From Phyllobacterium sophorae (GTDB lineage Bacteria; Pseudomonadota; Alphaproteobacteria; Rhizobiales; Rhizobiaceae), in contig NZ_PGGM01000002.1 of the NCBI RefSeq assembly GCF_003010965.1, positions 709,265 through 773,264 on the forward strand: a DNA stretch of 64,000 nt. Direction: 5' to 3'. Numbering within the stretch: the stretch's first letter is position 1; each line of letters begins with the position of its first letter. Below are positions 49,395 to 56,907 of this stretch, piece by piece. The notes below the pieces were generated by a model. It had not been told where the DNA came from, did no database searches, and was given only the letters and a program-made list of their open reading frames with translations. Made by a program: the position numbers and the translations under genes.

Positions 49395-50315
49395 ATGACG
49401 ATGTTTGAGGCCATACTCCTGACGGTTGCGACAGCGGCAACACCGCTATTGATCGCGGCGCTGGGCGAACTCGTCGTCGAGCGTTCGGGTGTCCTCAATC
49501 TAGGGGTTGAAGGCATGATGGTGATGGGGGCCGTTGCGGGTTTCGCCGTTGCCCAAACAACCGGTTCGGCCTGGCTTGGCATGTTCGCGGCGATCCTGGC
49601 AGGCGCGGCATTTTCGCTGCTTTTCGGGTTCCTTACGCTAACGCTGGTAACCAACCAGGTGGCGACCGGCCTCGCTCTGACATTGCTCGGCCTCGGCGCC
49701 TCGGCCATGATCGGCGAAAGCTTCGTTGGCTTGCCCGGCGTGAAGATGGCATCGCTCTACATTCCGGGCCTCTCTGATCTGCCCTATGCAGGCAAATTCC
49801 TGTTCGGGCAGGATCCTATTTTCTACATCTCCATCCTGCTTACGATCGGCGTCGTGTGGTTCTTGTTCAAGACCCGGGCCGGCCTGACATTGCGCGCCGT
49901 CGGCGACAATCATATTTCGGCGCATGCATTGGGTGTCCCCGTCGTCCGCATACGCTATCTGGCCGTCCTGTTCGGCGGTGCCTGTGCCGGTCTTGCCGGC
50001 GGACAGCTCTCGCTTGTCTACGTGCCGCAATGGGTGGAGAACATGACGGCCGGCCGGGGCTGGATCGCGCTTGCGCTGGTCGTATTTGCCTCGTGGCGGC
50101 CATGGCGTATCCTCGCCGGCGCCTATCTCTTTGGAGCTGTCAGTATCGGCCAGTTGCATGCGCAGGCTCTCGGCATCGGAATTCCGTCGCAATTCATGTC
50201 ATCGCTGCCCTATCTCGCAACGATCGTCGTGCTTGTGCTGATTTCAAGAAACAAGCGGCTGACCCTGATGAATACGCCGGCATCGCTCGGCAAACCCTTC
50301 GTGCCGGACCGCTGA
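49395..50315 (+). CDS. Nucleoside-type ABC importer, permease 2
   Basis: 306-residue second permease of the same family, starting MTMFEAILLTVATAATPLLIAALGELVVERSGVLNLGVEGMM, the standard N-terminus. The ATPase-coupling stretch is LRAVGDNHISAHALGVP near residue 170. The start at 49395 lies one base after the permease 1 stop; 49401 (MFEAILL) is an alternative. Confidence 0.94.
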   Translation: MTMFEAILLTVATAATPLLIAALGELVVERSGVLNLGVEGMMVMGAVAGFAVAQTTGSAWLGMFAAILAGAAFSLLFGFLTLTLVTNQVATGLALTLLGLGASAMIGESFVGLPGVKMASLYIPGLSDLPYAGKFLFGQDPIFYISILLTIGVVWFLFKTRAGLTLRAVGDNHISAHALGVPVVRIRYLAVLFGGACAGLAGGQLSLVYVPQWVENMTAGRGWIALALVVFASWRPWRILAGAYLFGAVSIGQLHAQALGIGIPSQFMSSLPYLATIVVLVLISRNKRLTLMNTPASLGKPFVPDR

Positions 50316-50369
50316 CGCAGGTACGGGAAAAAAAGACATCGCAATCGTTTAACAGAGAGGTGAACTTAA

Positions 50370-51437
50370 ATGAAAAAACTCATCATGGCGCTGACAATAG
50401 CGGCCAGTTTTGCTGTGGCGGGAGCAGCGCATGCGCAAGAAAAGCTGAAGGTCGGCTTTATCTATATCGGACCACCCGGTGACTTTGGCTGGACATATCA
50501 GCATGATCAGGGCCGCAAGGAGCTGGAAAAGGCGCTTGGCGACAAGGTCGAGACCACCTTCCTTGAGAATGTACCCGAAGGAGCCGATGCGGAGCGCTCG
50601 ATCGAGCGTCTGGCCCGCGCCGGGAACAAGCTGATCTTTACGACATCGTTCGGCTATATGGACGCCACGATTAAGGTCGCGCAGAAGTTCCCGGATGTGA
50701 AGTTCGAACATGCAACCGGGTACAAGACCGCCGACAACGTGGCTGTCTACAACTCGCGGTTTTATGAGGGCCGCTATGTGCAGGGCGTGATTGCAGCGAA
50801 AATGTCGAAGACCGGCGTTGCCGGCTACATCGGCTCCTTCCCGATTCCGGAGGTGGTCGAGGGCATCAATGCCTTCATGCTCGGCGCACAATCGGTCAAT
50901 CCGAATTTCAAAATCAAGGTGATCTGGGCGAACTCCTGGTTCGACCCGGCCAAGGAAGCAGATGCTGCCAAGGCACTTGTGGACCAGGGTGTCGACATCA
51001 TCACCCAGCATACGGATTCGACCGCACCGATGCAGGTTGCAGCGGAACGCAAGATCAAGGCGTTCGGCCAGGCTTCCGACATGATCAAGTTCGGCCCCGA
51101 AACCCAGCTGACGTCAATCGTCGATAATTGGGGCCCGTACTATATCGAGCGGGCCAAGGCCGTGCTGGATGGGTCCTGGAAATCCCACAATGTATTCGAG
51201 GGCATGCATGAGGGGCTGGTCGTCATGGCGCCCTATACGAACATGCCCGACGATGTGAAGAAGCTGGCCGAAGAAACACAGGCTAAAATCACCTCGGGTG
51301 AGCTGAAGCCATTCACCGGGCCGATCAAGAAGCAGGACGGGTCGGATTGGCTGAAGGCCGGTGAGACGGCCGATGACAAGACCATTCTCAGCATGAACTT
51401 CTATGTTGCGGGTGTTGACGACAAGTTGCCGCAATAA
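50370..51437 (+). CDS. BMP-family substrate-binding protein of the nucleoside importer
   Basis: 355-residue periplasmic binding protein (BMP/PnrA family, Med domain), which in studied relatives binds purine nucleosides. Signal peptide MKKLIMALTIAASFAVAGAAHA without a lipobox, then LKVGFIYIGPPGDFGWTYQHDQGRKELEKAL, TTSFGYMDATIKVAQKFPDVKFEHATGYK and GVDIITQHTDSTAPMQVA. Last gene of the ATPase-permease-permease-BMP set; RBS GAGAGGTGAA lies just upstream. The exact nucleoside is not predictable. Confidence 0.94.
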   Translation: MKKLIMALTIAASFAVAGAAHAQEKLKVGFIYIGPPGDFGWTYQHDQGRKELEKALGDKVETTFLENVPEGADAERSIERLARAGNKLIFTTSFGYMDATIKVAQKFPDVKFEHATGYKTADNVAVYNSRFYEGRYVQGVIAAKMSKTGVAGYIGSFPIPEVVEGINAFMLGAQSVNPNFKIKVIWANSWFDPAKEADAAKALVDQGVDIITQHTDSTAPMQVAAERKIKAFGQASDMIKFGPETQLTSIVDNWGPYYIERAKAVLDGSWKSHNVFEGMHEGLVVMAPYTNMPDDVKKLAEETQAKITSGELKPFTGPIKKQDGSDWLKAGETADDKTILSMNFYVAGVDDKLPQ

Positions 51438-51455
51438 GCGACAAGTCAGAAATGG

Positions 51456-51481
51456 AAAGGGCGCCATCGGCGCCCTTTTTT
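51456..51481 (+). terminator. Terminator after the nucleoside importer
   Basis: Perfect 10-bp stem AAAGGGCGCC/GGCGCCCTTT with a 3-base loop and a following T run, 18 bp past the BMP stop. It can also act for the convergent bfr. Confidence 0.9.
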
Positions 51482-51500
51482 ATGACGGAGATTGGTCTGA

Positions 51501-51986
51501 TCAATCGACTTCATTGGCTGAAGCGGCATTGAGCTGGCCATAGCGCTCCGGTCCGATGGCATTGAGTAGGCCGATCTGCGTTTCAAGAAAGTCGATGTGA
51601 CCTTCTTCGTCTTTCAGCAGCTCGTCGAAGAGTTCCTTGGTAACGTAATCGCCGAGCTGGTCGCAAATCTCGCGCGATTTCTTGTAGGATTTGACCGCGT
51701 CATACTCGCCCGCGAGGTCCGCCTCGAGGACTTCCTTCACGTTCTGTCCGATGCGCAATGCGCCGATGGACTGCAGGTTCGGATGGCCTTCCAGGAAGAT
51801 GATGCGCTGGACGATCTTGTCGGCGTGGTGCATCTCCTCGATGGATTCCTCACGCTCCTTCTTGGCGAGTTTTGTGTAGCCCCAGTCATCCAGAAGGCGA
51901 TAATGCAGCCAATACTGGTTGACGGCCCCCAATTCGAGAAACAGCGCCTCGTTAAGCCGCTCGATGACCTTTATGTCGCCCTTCAT
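51501..51986 (-). CDS. bfr: Bacterioferritin
   Basis: Haem-containing 24-subunit iron store. 161 residues, normal length. Haem-ligand Met52 (EEMHHADK) and ferroxidase residues Glu18, Glu51 and His54 are in place; [11 protein letters not shown] near residue 126 gives the remaining ligands. Its start lies inside the end of bfd (35-base overlap), so the two are co-translated. An Irr-like box far upstream suggests iron control. Confidence 0.96.
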   Translation of the reverse strand: MKGDIKVIERLNEALFLELGAVNQYWLHYRLLDDWGYTKLAKKEREESIEEMHHADKIVQRIIFLEGHPNLQSIGALRIGQNVKEVLEADLAGEYDAVKSYKKSREICDQLGDYVTKELFDELLKDEEGHIDFLETQIGLLNAIGPERYGQLNAASANEVD

Positions 51987-52263
51987 GTCGTGAACTCCCG
52001 TATTCGTGACGCAATGATCGGACACGGTCGATAAACGAAACTGCATCAGAATCGTCTGAACCGTGGCGAAGATGATATTCTTCCGTCACCTTTATGATGG
52101 TTTCAACGACATTTGGGAAGCAGCCACAGCAGCGGCCGCGCTTCTTCATGGCATGGTAAACTTTTGCCGGAACAACAAGTTGCCATGGGTCCGCATCGAG
52201 AAGCTCAACGATAGTATTCTCGATCTCTTTCTGGGTGATAATATTGCAATGACAAACTAGCAT
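51952..52263 (-). CDS. bfd: Bacterioferritin-associated ferredoxin
   Basis: [2Fe-2S] protein that reduces Bfr to release iron. The four cluster cysteines are in CHCN (Cys4, Cys6) and RCCGC (near residue 48). At 103 residues it is longer than many Bfd proteins; the extra C-terminus is basic ([19 protein letters not shown]) and its last 11 codons are read from bases that also encode the start of bfr. The chosen ATG gives [10 protein letters not shown], the family start. Confidence 0.92.
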   Translation of the reverse strand: MLVCHCNIITQKEIENTIVELLDADPWQLVVPAKVYHAMKKRGRCCGCFPNVVETIIKVTEEYHLRHGSDDSDAVSFIDRVRSLRHEYGSSRHEGRHKGHRAA

Positions 52264-52918
52264 TTTGTGCCGACGCCGTATCCTGCAGAACAAGCACCCG
52301 CGACATTCGACATCAACATGGCATCAAATCTTGGATAAACTATTGATATGAAAGCGTTTTGTACGCTAGACCCAAGAAATATTGTCCCGTGGCCGGGTGA
52401 TACTTTCGAACCAATCAATGGTTCCTCCAATCGCAAGGGTTCAAGGCCCAAACATTAAAGGTCAAACGTTCTATCAACGCTCCAGCCATAAAACCGGTTT
52501 GTTGGAATGCTGTCAAACGCATATGGTGAGATTATGCCATGATTTCAAGTAGTTAGAATTATTCTAAACTAGGAAAATAACCTAACCAATTCAATCATGT
52601 TTGCCGATATCAAGCGTTATCGGGGACAATATTCCGGGTCTGGCCGACCATGTGTCAAAACGTCTCATCCGGGTGTGGCGCTGGTGCCAAGAGCCGTACC
52701 CCGGCAACCGAGCAAAACCTGACTACAACGCAGGGTACAGAAACCCGAGCCGGAATCGCGCTTTGTCAGGTAAGAGTCGGCCACTCTTCAGCGGATCTCG
52801 AGGTTTGTCCGGCAAAAAGAGTCGCAGTTGAGCTGACATTTCAGCAGGACTGGGCCGAACGCAGCGAAGCGAACGAGCGCGAAAGCGTGCGCCGTATCCA
52901 AGGTACGGCGCACGTCTA
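52264..52918. other. Long intergenic region between bfd and rirA
   Basis: 655 bp without a convincing gene; two plus-strand frames here lack ribosome-binding sites and family resemblance. It holds an Irr-like box (52553-52567), a likely minus-strand promoter next to it, and a hairpin at 52887-52913 (GTGCGCCGTA/TACGGCGCAC) six bases past the rirA stop but without a T run. The bfd transcript from that promoter would carry a leader of about 250 nt. Confidence 0.55.
52531..52567 (-). promoter_or_regulatory. Irr-type (ICE) box and probable bfd-bfr promoter
   Basis: Perfect 15-bp palindrome TTAGAA-TTA-TTCTAA at 52553-52567, matching the core of the rhizobial iron control element TTTAGAA-N3-TTCTAAA. 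On the minus strand its right arm (TTCTAA) lies 16 bases before CATAAT, a plausible -35/-10 pair reading toward bfd. Irr repression of iron-storage genes under iron limitation is known in Rhizobiales. Confidence 0.6.
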
Positions 52919-53380
52919 TCAACTGGCTGTTGCGAGACGCTTTTCGAGAACGTCGATGCCGAGCAAGGCACGAACATCGCGCTTGTCGACGATATCCTCG
53001 ATCGAATATTGAGCCAGCACTTCAAAGAAGGCATTGAGCGCCTTGCGCAGAGCGGCGTTCAGACCGCAGCTGTCGATCAGCGGGCAATCGGCAGCATCGT
53101 TTTCGAAGCATTCGGCCATGGCGAAGTTTTCTTCGGTGACACGAACGACGTCAAAGAGCGTGATGTCTCTTGCCGGTTTGCCCAACTTCACTCCGCCGTT
53201 GCGGCCGCGCACCGTTTCGATGAAGCCATTCTCCACGAGTGGCTGCAGGATCTTGAAGAGGAACAGTTCAGAAACCGTGTAAGCCTGCGCGATTTCGCCG
53301 ATCCGGCTCAGATTGCCGTCATTGGCTGCGCAATACATGAGGATCCGGATCGCATAATTGGTCTGTCTTGTCAGTCGCAT
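52919..53380 (-). CDS. rirA: Rrf2-family iron-responsive regulator RirA
   Basis: Fe-S-cluster repressor of iron-uptake genes. 153 residues starting MRLTRQTNYAIRILMYCAAN, Rrf2 winged helix (LSRIGEIAQAYTVSELFLFKILQPL, then VRGRNGGVKLG), and three conserved cluster cysteines Cys91, Cys99 and Cys105 in the spacing Cx7Cx5C. An Irr-like box lies 54 bp upstream. Adjacent bfd-bfr makes this an iron-homeostasis cluster. An ATG 14 codons upstream is disfavoured. Confidence 0.93.
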   Translation of the reverse strand: MRLTRQTNYAIRILMYCAANDGNLSRIGEIAQAYTVSELFLFKILQPLVENGFIETVRGRNGGVKLGKPARDITLFDVVRVTEENFAMAECFENDAADCPLIDSCGLNAALRKALNAFFEVLAQYSIEDIVDKRDVRALLGIDVLEKRLATAS

Positions 53381-53433
53381 GGAAATGTCTCTTTCAACCC
53401 GTTGCCGGGCAGGCACGTTCAATCTGGCCGCAG

Positions 53434-53450
53434 TTTAGAATTATTCTTGA
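53434..53450 (-). promoter_or_regulatory. Irr-type box upstream of rirA
   Basis: TTTAGAA-TTA-TTCTTGA, a 17-bp element matching TTTAGAA-N3-TTCTAAA with two mismatches in the last arm. It lies 54 bp upstream of the rirA start, where Irr could control RirA synthesis. Confidence 0.5.
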
Positions 53451-53521
53451 TAAAGTAAACGATAATATGAAACGTGCTTTCATATTATCCGAGATCTGGC
53501 GGGGATTGAAGCGGGTACGTT

Positions 53522-53767
53522 CTAACGGACGAGGACGACGACAGAAGCCGTTATCAGGGAAGTCGCAACCAGCAATAACAGGCCATAGAGCCGCGGCTTA
53601 TCGAAGAGGACCGCAAAGCCAGCGGACCAGACGACAACCGCGGCACCCAATGCATAGAGAAAGCCCGCCTTGTGAGCCCAAGCGATATGAACAGCCATGA
53701 GACCGCCGATTATAAGGGCACCAAATACGACCATCAGAGCCAGGGCGTACTTTTCAAAATTGTCCAT
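53522..53767 (-). CDS. Small three-helix membrane protein, paralogue A
   Basis: 81 residues with three hydrophobic helices (about 8-28, 33-53, 60-80): MDNFEKYALALMVVFGALIIGGLM and FAVLFDKPRLYGLLLL. It aligns without gaps to the 81-residue protein at 59156-59401 (shared VFGALIIxGLMA, KAxFLxALxxG and FAVxFDxPRLYGL). No known family recognised; the topology suggests a small inner-membrane accessory protein. Confidence 0.6.
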   Translation of the reverse strand: MDNFEKYALALMVVFGALIIGGLMAVHIAWAHKAGFLYALGAAVVVWSAGFAVLFDKPRLYGLLLLVATSLITASVVVLVR

Positions 53768-54070
53768 TCAGGCAACTCACTCTCAAGACCTGGATTGCGG
53801 AATGGCTGGCCGGTTCTGCTCCGGTGCCTTTCGCGAATAACCGGTCCTTCATAGACCGTTCGCACGGGGGAACGCAACATCATGACGATGAACGGCGGCA
53901 CTTCACCGGCCGGATGTGTGCCATCGGCAACAAAAAAGGCCGGGAGGACCCGACCTTTCGAATTCGTCTCAACACCAGTGCCAGTACATCCGTGGTCAAA
54001 AGCGGAAACGAATTTCTATGCTGATATAGGCACGCCGGGCATGCTATTCAAGGCCGGAGCGCAAACCGCT
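53768..54070. other. Gene-free stretch with one terminator
   Basis: 303 bp. The long plus-strand frame starting at 53882 runs antisense through two better-supported genes and has no recognisable product. Apart from the hairpin at 53932-53958 I see nothing in it. Confidence 0.5.
53932..53958 (-). terminator. Terminator downstream of the DUF883 gene
   Basis: On the minus strand AAAGGTCGGG pairs with CCCGGCCTTT (one G-U pair, 4-base loop), followed by more T residues. It lies about 110 bp past the DUF883 stop. Confidence 0.7.
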
Positions 54071-54379
54071 CTAGCGGCGATAGGCATTCAATCCGGCGAG
54101 GAGACCGATACCCGCAACGGCCGATATGATCGCTACTGCGGCAAGCGGGTTCTCACGGGCCTTTCCGGCCACCATCTGCGCTTCGTCACCGACAAATCGA
54201 GCAGCCTTCTGACTGCCTTGCTTCACGGCCTTATAGGCGGAGTTACCATTGCCGAGAAGATCGTAACCTTGTTCGGAAAGCGATTTGCTGATCGTCGAAA
54301 GCTGTTTGCGCAAAGCCGCGATCTGATTTTCCAGATCCTTTTCAGACATATCTTGTACTTTGGTTGCATTCGTAGCCAT
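54071..54379 (-). CDS. DUF883 (ElaB/YqjD-like) protein
   Basis: 102 residues: a helical N-terminal part (MSEKDLENQIAALRKQLSTISKSL), a middle helix, and a C-terminal single membrane helix with the family pattern ENPLAAVAIISAVAGIGLLAGLNAYRR. Enterobacterial ElaB/YqjD anchor ribosomes to the membrane in stationary phase. A perfect EcfG-type promoter lies 35 bp upstream, consistent with general-stress expression. Start chosen at MATNATKVQD after AAAGGA. Confidence 0.85.
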   Translation of the reverse strand: MATNATKVQDMSEKDLENQIAALRKQLSTISKSLSEQGYDLLGNGNSAYKAVKQGSQKAARFVGDEAQMVAGKARENPLAAVAIISAVAGIGLLAGLNAYRR

Positions 54380-54413
54380 TCCAGTAATCCTTTCCATTTG
54401 TATAGAAAGGTGG

Positions 54414-54438
54414 AACGTGACTTACCGGGATTTGTTCC
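54414..54438 (-). promoter_or_regulatory. EcfG-type general stress promoter for the DUF883 gene
   Basis: Minus strand reads GGAAC-N16-CGTT, an exact match to the alphaproteobacterial EcfG consensus (GGAAC-N16/17-CGTT). The -10 element lies 35 bp upstream of the start codon. Confidence 0.75.
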
Positions 54439-54481
54439 CGATCGAACGGTTATTCACCCAAGGCAAGGGCGCGCGCGGCCG

Positions 54482-54715
54482 TTATTTCCAGCAGCCGTTG
54501 TTCTGGCCATTGAGATTATGCGAATCGATATCGATGCCGGCGGAAAAGTCGTTCTTTACCAAATAAACCGCCGTCTCCGGCTTGATGCGGATTCTGTTCC
54601 AGCCTGCGCAGCTGGATTTGCCCGCCGGTTTCTGGTCCATCCAGCGCATGGCGCCGCAGCCGGACGTCGCGATAATACAGGGCAGGAGAAAGGCCAAAGC
54701 CATTCTTTTCATCAT
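54482..54715 (-). CDS. Small exported protein, possible lipoprotein
   Basis: 77 residues starting MMKRMALAFLLPCIIATSGCGAMRW. The hydrophobic leader followed by SGC suggests a lipoprotein signal, though position -3 is not the usual Leu. The mature part contains CAGWNRIRIKPETAVYLVKND and a second cysteine pair (SSCAGW, NNGCWK). No family name recognised. The longer frame upstream lacks a signal and is not preferred. Confidence 0.6.
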   Translation of the reverse strand: MMKRMALAFLLPCIIATSGCGAMRWMDQKPAGKSSCAGWNRIRIKPETAVYLVKNDFSAGIDIDSHNLNGQNNGCWK

Positions 54716-54827
54716 TGTGTTCTTTCGACGGGATAGATCGCGGGTTGAAAATAGTGATGAACATTCATCGCACATTTTCCCTGAATCATGCCACAGGACT
54801 TTAGTCTGAAGATTGGAAGCCTTCGGC

Positions 54828-55190
54828 TTAATCATCGTTGCTGGCGTTCAGTTCCTGCGGTGTCATGCCTTCGGCAGCTTTTGCACTCAAAGACTGCGCC
54901 AGTATGAGCCGGCTCGACACGAGCAGGGGCGCATTGGCGGCTCGGACCTTTGCCAGCCGCGGGTTGTTTTCGTGCGCGGTCACCGCCGCTTCACTTGCAT
55001 AAAGCTCGTTGACCATGACCTTGTTGGGAATGGGCGTTCCATTGCGCTCAATTGGCTTGATGACTTCGAAGCGCAGGCAACCTGGTTCTTCTTCCAATGT
55101 CTTTCTGGCGTGTTCGCGAATAAGTGCGGTGAATTCCTCTTCACAGCCTTCGCGCGTTTCGAACTCAACAATAATAGTCAATGCAGTCAT
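54828..55190 (-). CDS. Antibiotic-biosynthesis-monooxygenase-domain (ABM) protein
   Basis: 120-residue cytoplasmic protein with a single ferredoxin-like ABM domain: MTALTIIVEFETREGCEEEFTALIREHARKTLEEEPGCLRFEV and FVNELYASEAAVTAHENN-like stretch (VMVNELYASEAAVTAHENN). Relatives include YgiN-type quinol monooxygenases, but most members are uncharacterised, and substrate cannot be assigned. It sits alone among small minus-strand genes. Confidence 0.85.
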   Translation of the reverse strand: MTALTIIVEFETREGCEEEFTALIREHARKTLEEEPGCLRFEVIKPIERNGTPIPNKVMVNELYASEAAVTAHENNPRLAKVRAANAPLLVSSRLILAQSLSAKAAEGMTPQELNASNDD

Positions 55191-55291
55191 AAAAACTCAG
55201 CCTCCCATTTCCTCCGGACCCTACCAGCCGCCAAAGGACAAATCCAGACGAGGTGCGGGTGAAAGCGGCCTTTACGGCGATTTTACGGGGA

Positions 55292-55471
55292 TCATTTCGT
55301 TCGCGCAAAGAGGAGAAGACCAATACCGGCCACGATCGTAATGAGTCCGATATAAAGCCATCGCGTCTGGCCGACCATGAAACTTCCGCCGATAATGCTG
55401 AGACCTTGAAGGGCCCAGATGGCCCCAAAGACGATCAGAACGATTGCTGCGATGAATAGACCAATCCTCAT
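55292..55471 (-). CDS. Small two-helix membrane protein
   Basis: 59 residues, MRIGLFIAAIVLIVFGAIWALQGLSIIGGSFMVGQ, then a second helix LYIGLITIVAGIGLLLFARTK. The QG-x-G-FM linker between two helices is a common alphaproteobacterial small-protein layout. GAGG lies 5 bases before the ATG. The longer in-frame extension upstream has no resemblance to this hydrophobic core. Function unknown. Confidence 0.65.
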   Translation of the reverse strand: MRIGLFIAAIVLIVFGAIWALQGLSIIGGSFMVGQTRWLYIGLITIVAGIGLLLFARTK

Positions 55472-55547
55472 GGCGACCTCATTTCCGGTGATTGTCGAAT
55501 ATCGTGCCAATCTTGCATTGCGGGCGCTGATTGAAAACAAGAAAGCC

Positions 55548-55572
55548 GGAACATCTGCAGTTTCGAGACGTT
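55548..55572 (+). promoter_or_regulatory. EcfG-type general stress promoter for the host-attachment-like gene
   Basis: Exact GGAAC-N16-CGTT match on the plus strand, about 97 bp upstream of the start codon at 55669. It is the second perfect EcfG element within 1.2 kb. Confidence 0.75.
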
Positions 55573-55668
55573 GTTCCATGGTCACGGCCGTCTGCCACAC
55601 TTAAAGTCATGCGACCGCAGGCAACACGATTTCCAACGGAACGAAACTCCATTAAAAGGGAAGTTCAA

Positions 55669-56145
55669 ATGCCAACGTATCAGTCGGAGTTCGAGATGGT
55701 GAACGTCATGTTGAACCGCCACACCTGGGTTTTGGTCGCAGATGGAGAGAAAGCACTTTTTCTGCGTAACAAGCATGACATGAACAATGTGCAGCTTGGC
55801 ATTATTCATCAGATGCATCATTCCAACCCCGCCACGCGCGAACAGGGCAGTGACAGGCCCGGTCGTTCCTCCAGTGGACCCGGGTTGGGCCGCAGCGCCG
55901 TGGACGACACGGACTGGCATGAAATCTCCAAAAAGCGCTTTGCCAAGGAGATTGCTGACGAACTCTATTGTCATGCACATAAGGGGGAATTCGAGCGGCT
56001 GATCATCGTCGCGCCGCCGCTCATGCTGGGTGAGATGCGTCAGGAATTTCACAAGGAAGTTTCCGACAGGATTGTCAGCGAAATACCCAAAACCCTGACC
56101 AATCACTCGACGAACGATATCCAGGCAATCGTGGAAGAGAGTTAG
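55669..56145 (+). CDS. Host-attachment-type protein
   Basis: 158-residue cytoplasmic protein resembling the 'host attachment' family first named in Agrobacterium. Features: NRHTWVLVADGEKALFLRN near residue 16, a Gly/Ser/Arg-rich loop (DRPGRSSSGPGLGRS), FAKEIADELYCHAHKGEFERLIIVAPPLMLGEMR near 95 and EIPKTLTNHSTNDI at the end, a pattern shared with the eRF1/Dom34-like fold. Its true role is unclear; an upstream EcfG promoter points to stress expression. AAAGGGA lies 8 bases before the ATG. Confidence 0.8.
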   Translation: MPTYQSEFEMVNVMLNRHTWVLVADGEKALFLRNKHDMNNVQLGIIHQMHHSNPATREQGSDRPGRSSSGPGLGRSAVDDTDWHEISKKRFAKEIADELYCHAHKGEFERLIIVAPPLMLGEMRQEFHKEVSDRIVSEIPKTLTNHSTNDIQAIVEES

Positions 56146-56571
56146 AGCAAATCTTGTTTGGCTAGAGCCGGTTCTGTTTCGTGGATGGCATCCACGTGGA
56201 AGGTGGAAGGCCGATGTTTTTCCATCGGACGAAGCCGGCCTGACAGAGTGGGTGGCCGTGGAGGCAGCTACCGGGGCTAATGCTTACGGCTTAAGCCGAT
56301 TGTACTAGATGGTGGTTTTTTGCACCAAGCGGGGCGGGTGTCCCGCTTGCCCTTGGGCGGTGGAAATGCGGTATCCCTACACAAGCAAAACCCCTGCCGG
56401 GTGGGTAGGGGCTTCGCGAGTTGAGGCTTGATTTGGCTCTAACAAACTGGACTCTGGATAAAAATATCGCGCATCGTTTCAGTGCGGCGCAGGCTCAAGG
56501 TACCGCTACACTCAACCTTTCAAGATCGTATCACATGTAGCCTCAAATTCAAGGATTAGATGGCGATGCTT
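56146..56571. other. Unassigned region with several hairpins
   Basis: 426 bp with no convincing gene. It begins with TAGAGCAAATCTTG, like the edge of the dispersed repeat family, then contains the palindrome CGGCTTAAGCCG (56287-56298), a stem AAGCGGG/CCCGCTT (56327-56348) and a minus-strand terminator-like hairpin (56387-56414). It could hold a structured RNA or a decayed element; I cannot decide. Confidence 0.4.
56387..56414 (-). terminator. Terminator-like hairpin, minus strand
   Basis: On the minus strand AAGCCCCT pairs with AGGGGTTT (one G-U pair), T-rich at the 3' side. It lies 158 bp downstream of the 52-residue gene. Confidence 0.4.
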
Positions 56572-56730
56572 CTATCCCGATTTGGCCTTTAAACGCTCCA
56601 GTTCTTCTTCCAACCTTTTAATTCGCTCTTCCAAGGCATTGATTGCCTTGAACACTGCAACACCCATGCTTTTGAAATCGCCACTATGGATTGCTGCTTC
56701 GATCGCATGTCGGGCATTTTCAATTGACAT
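56572..56730 (-). CDS. Small coiled-coil protein, 52 residues
   Basis: An open frame of 52 codons: MSIENARHAIEAAIHSGDFKSMGVAVF, then a helix with strong heptad-like charge pattern (ALEERIKRLEEELERLKAK). GGAG lies 7 bases before the ATG. A longer frame overlapping it in another phase (56589-56777) has no ribosome-binding site and no sensible product. The C-terminal half is almost certainly a coiled coil, so it may bind itself or a partner. No family recognised. It lies downstream of the OYE gene on the same strand. Confidence 0.55.
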   Translation of the reverse strand: MSIENARHAIEAAIHSGDFKSMGVAVFKAINALEERIKRLEEELERLKAKSG

Positions 56731-56771
56731 TGTTTTCTCCACTTGACGGTGCCGAACAGTTCATGCGGAAA

Positions 56772-56802
56772 GCCCAATCCTCAAGGGGCATGAGGATTGG
56801 GC
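56772..56802. repeat. Perfect 12-bp inverted repeat
   Basis: GCCCAATCCTCA (56772-56783) and TGAGGATTGGGC (56791-56802) with a 7-base loop. It lies between the OYE gene stop and the 52-residue gene. No T run follows on either strand beyond TTT on the minus side, so its role as terminator or processing site is open. Confidence 0.6.
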
Positions 56803-56907
56803 CATTGTTGGCTTGTGGGTTAGCCAAGGGCTGGTTGGGGTAACCAGTTATAAGAGAATGCTTATGCAGGAATTTGGTTCCAGCGCATTGAAAAAAAGTT
56901 CAGGTGA

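Noticed and set aside
52887..52913. Hairpin after rirA as a rho-independent terminator
   Set aside because: The stem is good but no T run follows on the minus strand; mentioned only as structure.
52650..53012. 120-codon plus-strand frame between bfd and rirA
   Set aside because: Overlaps rirA antisense, has no ribosome-binding site and an irregular composition.
53882..54736. 284-codon plus-strand frame
   Set aside because: Antisense to the DUF883 and small exported protein genes; the terminator and EcfG promoter on the minus strand support those genes instead.
56589..56777. 62-codon minus-strand frame
   Set aside because: Overlaps the 52-residue coiled-coil gene in another phase and lacks its good ribosome-binding site and composition.
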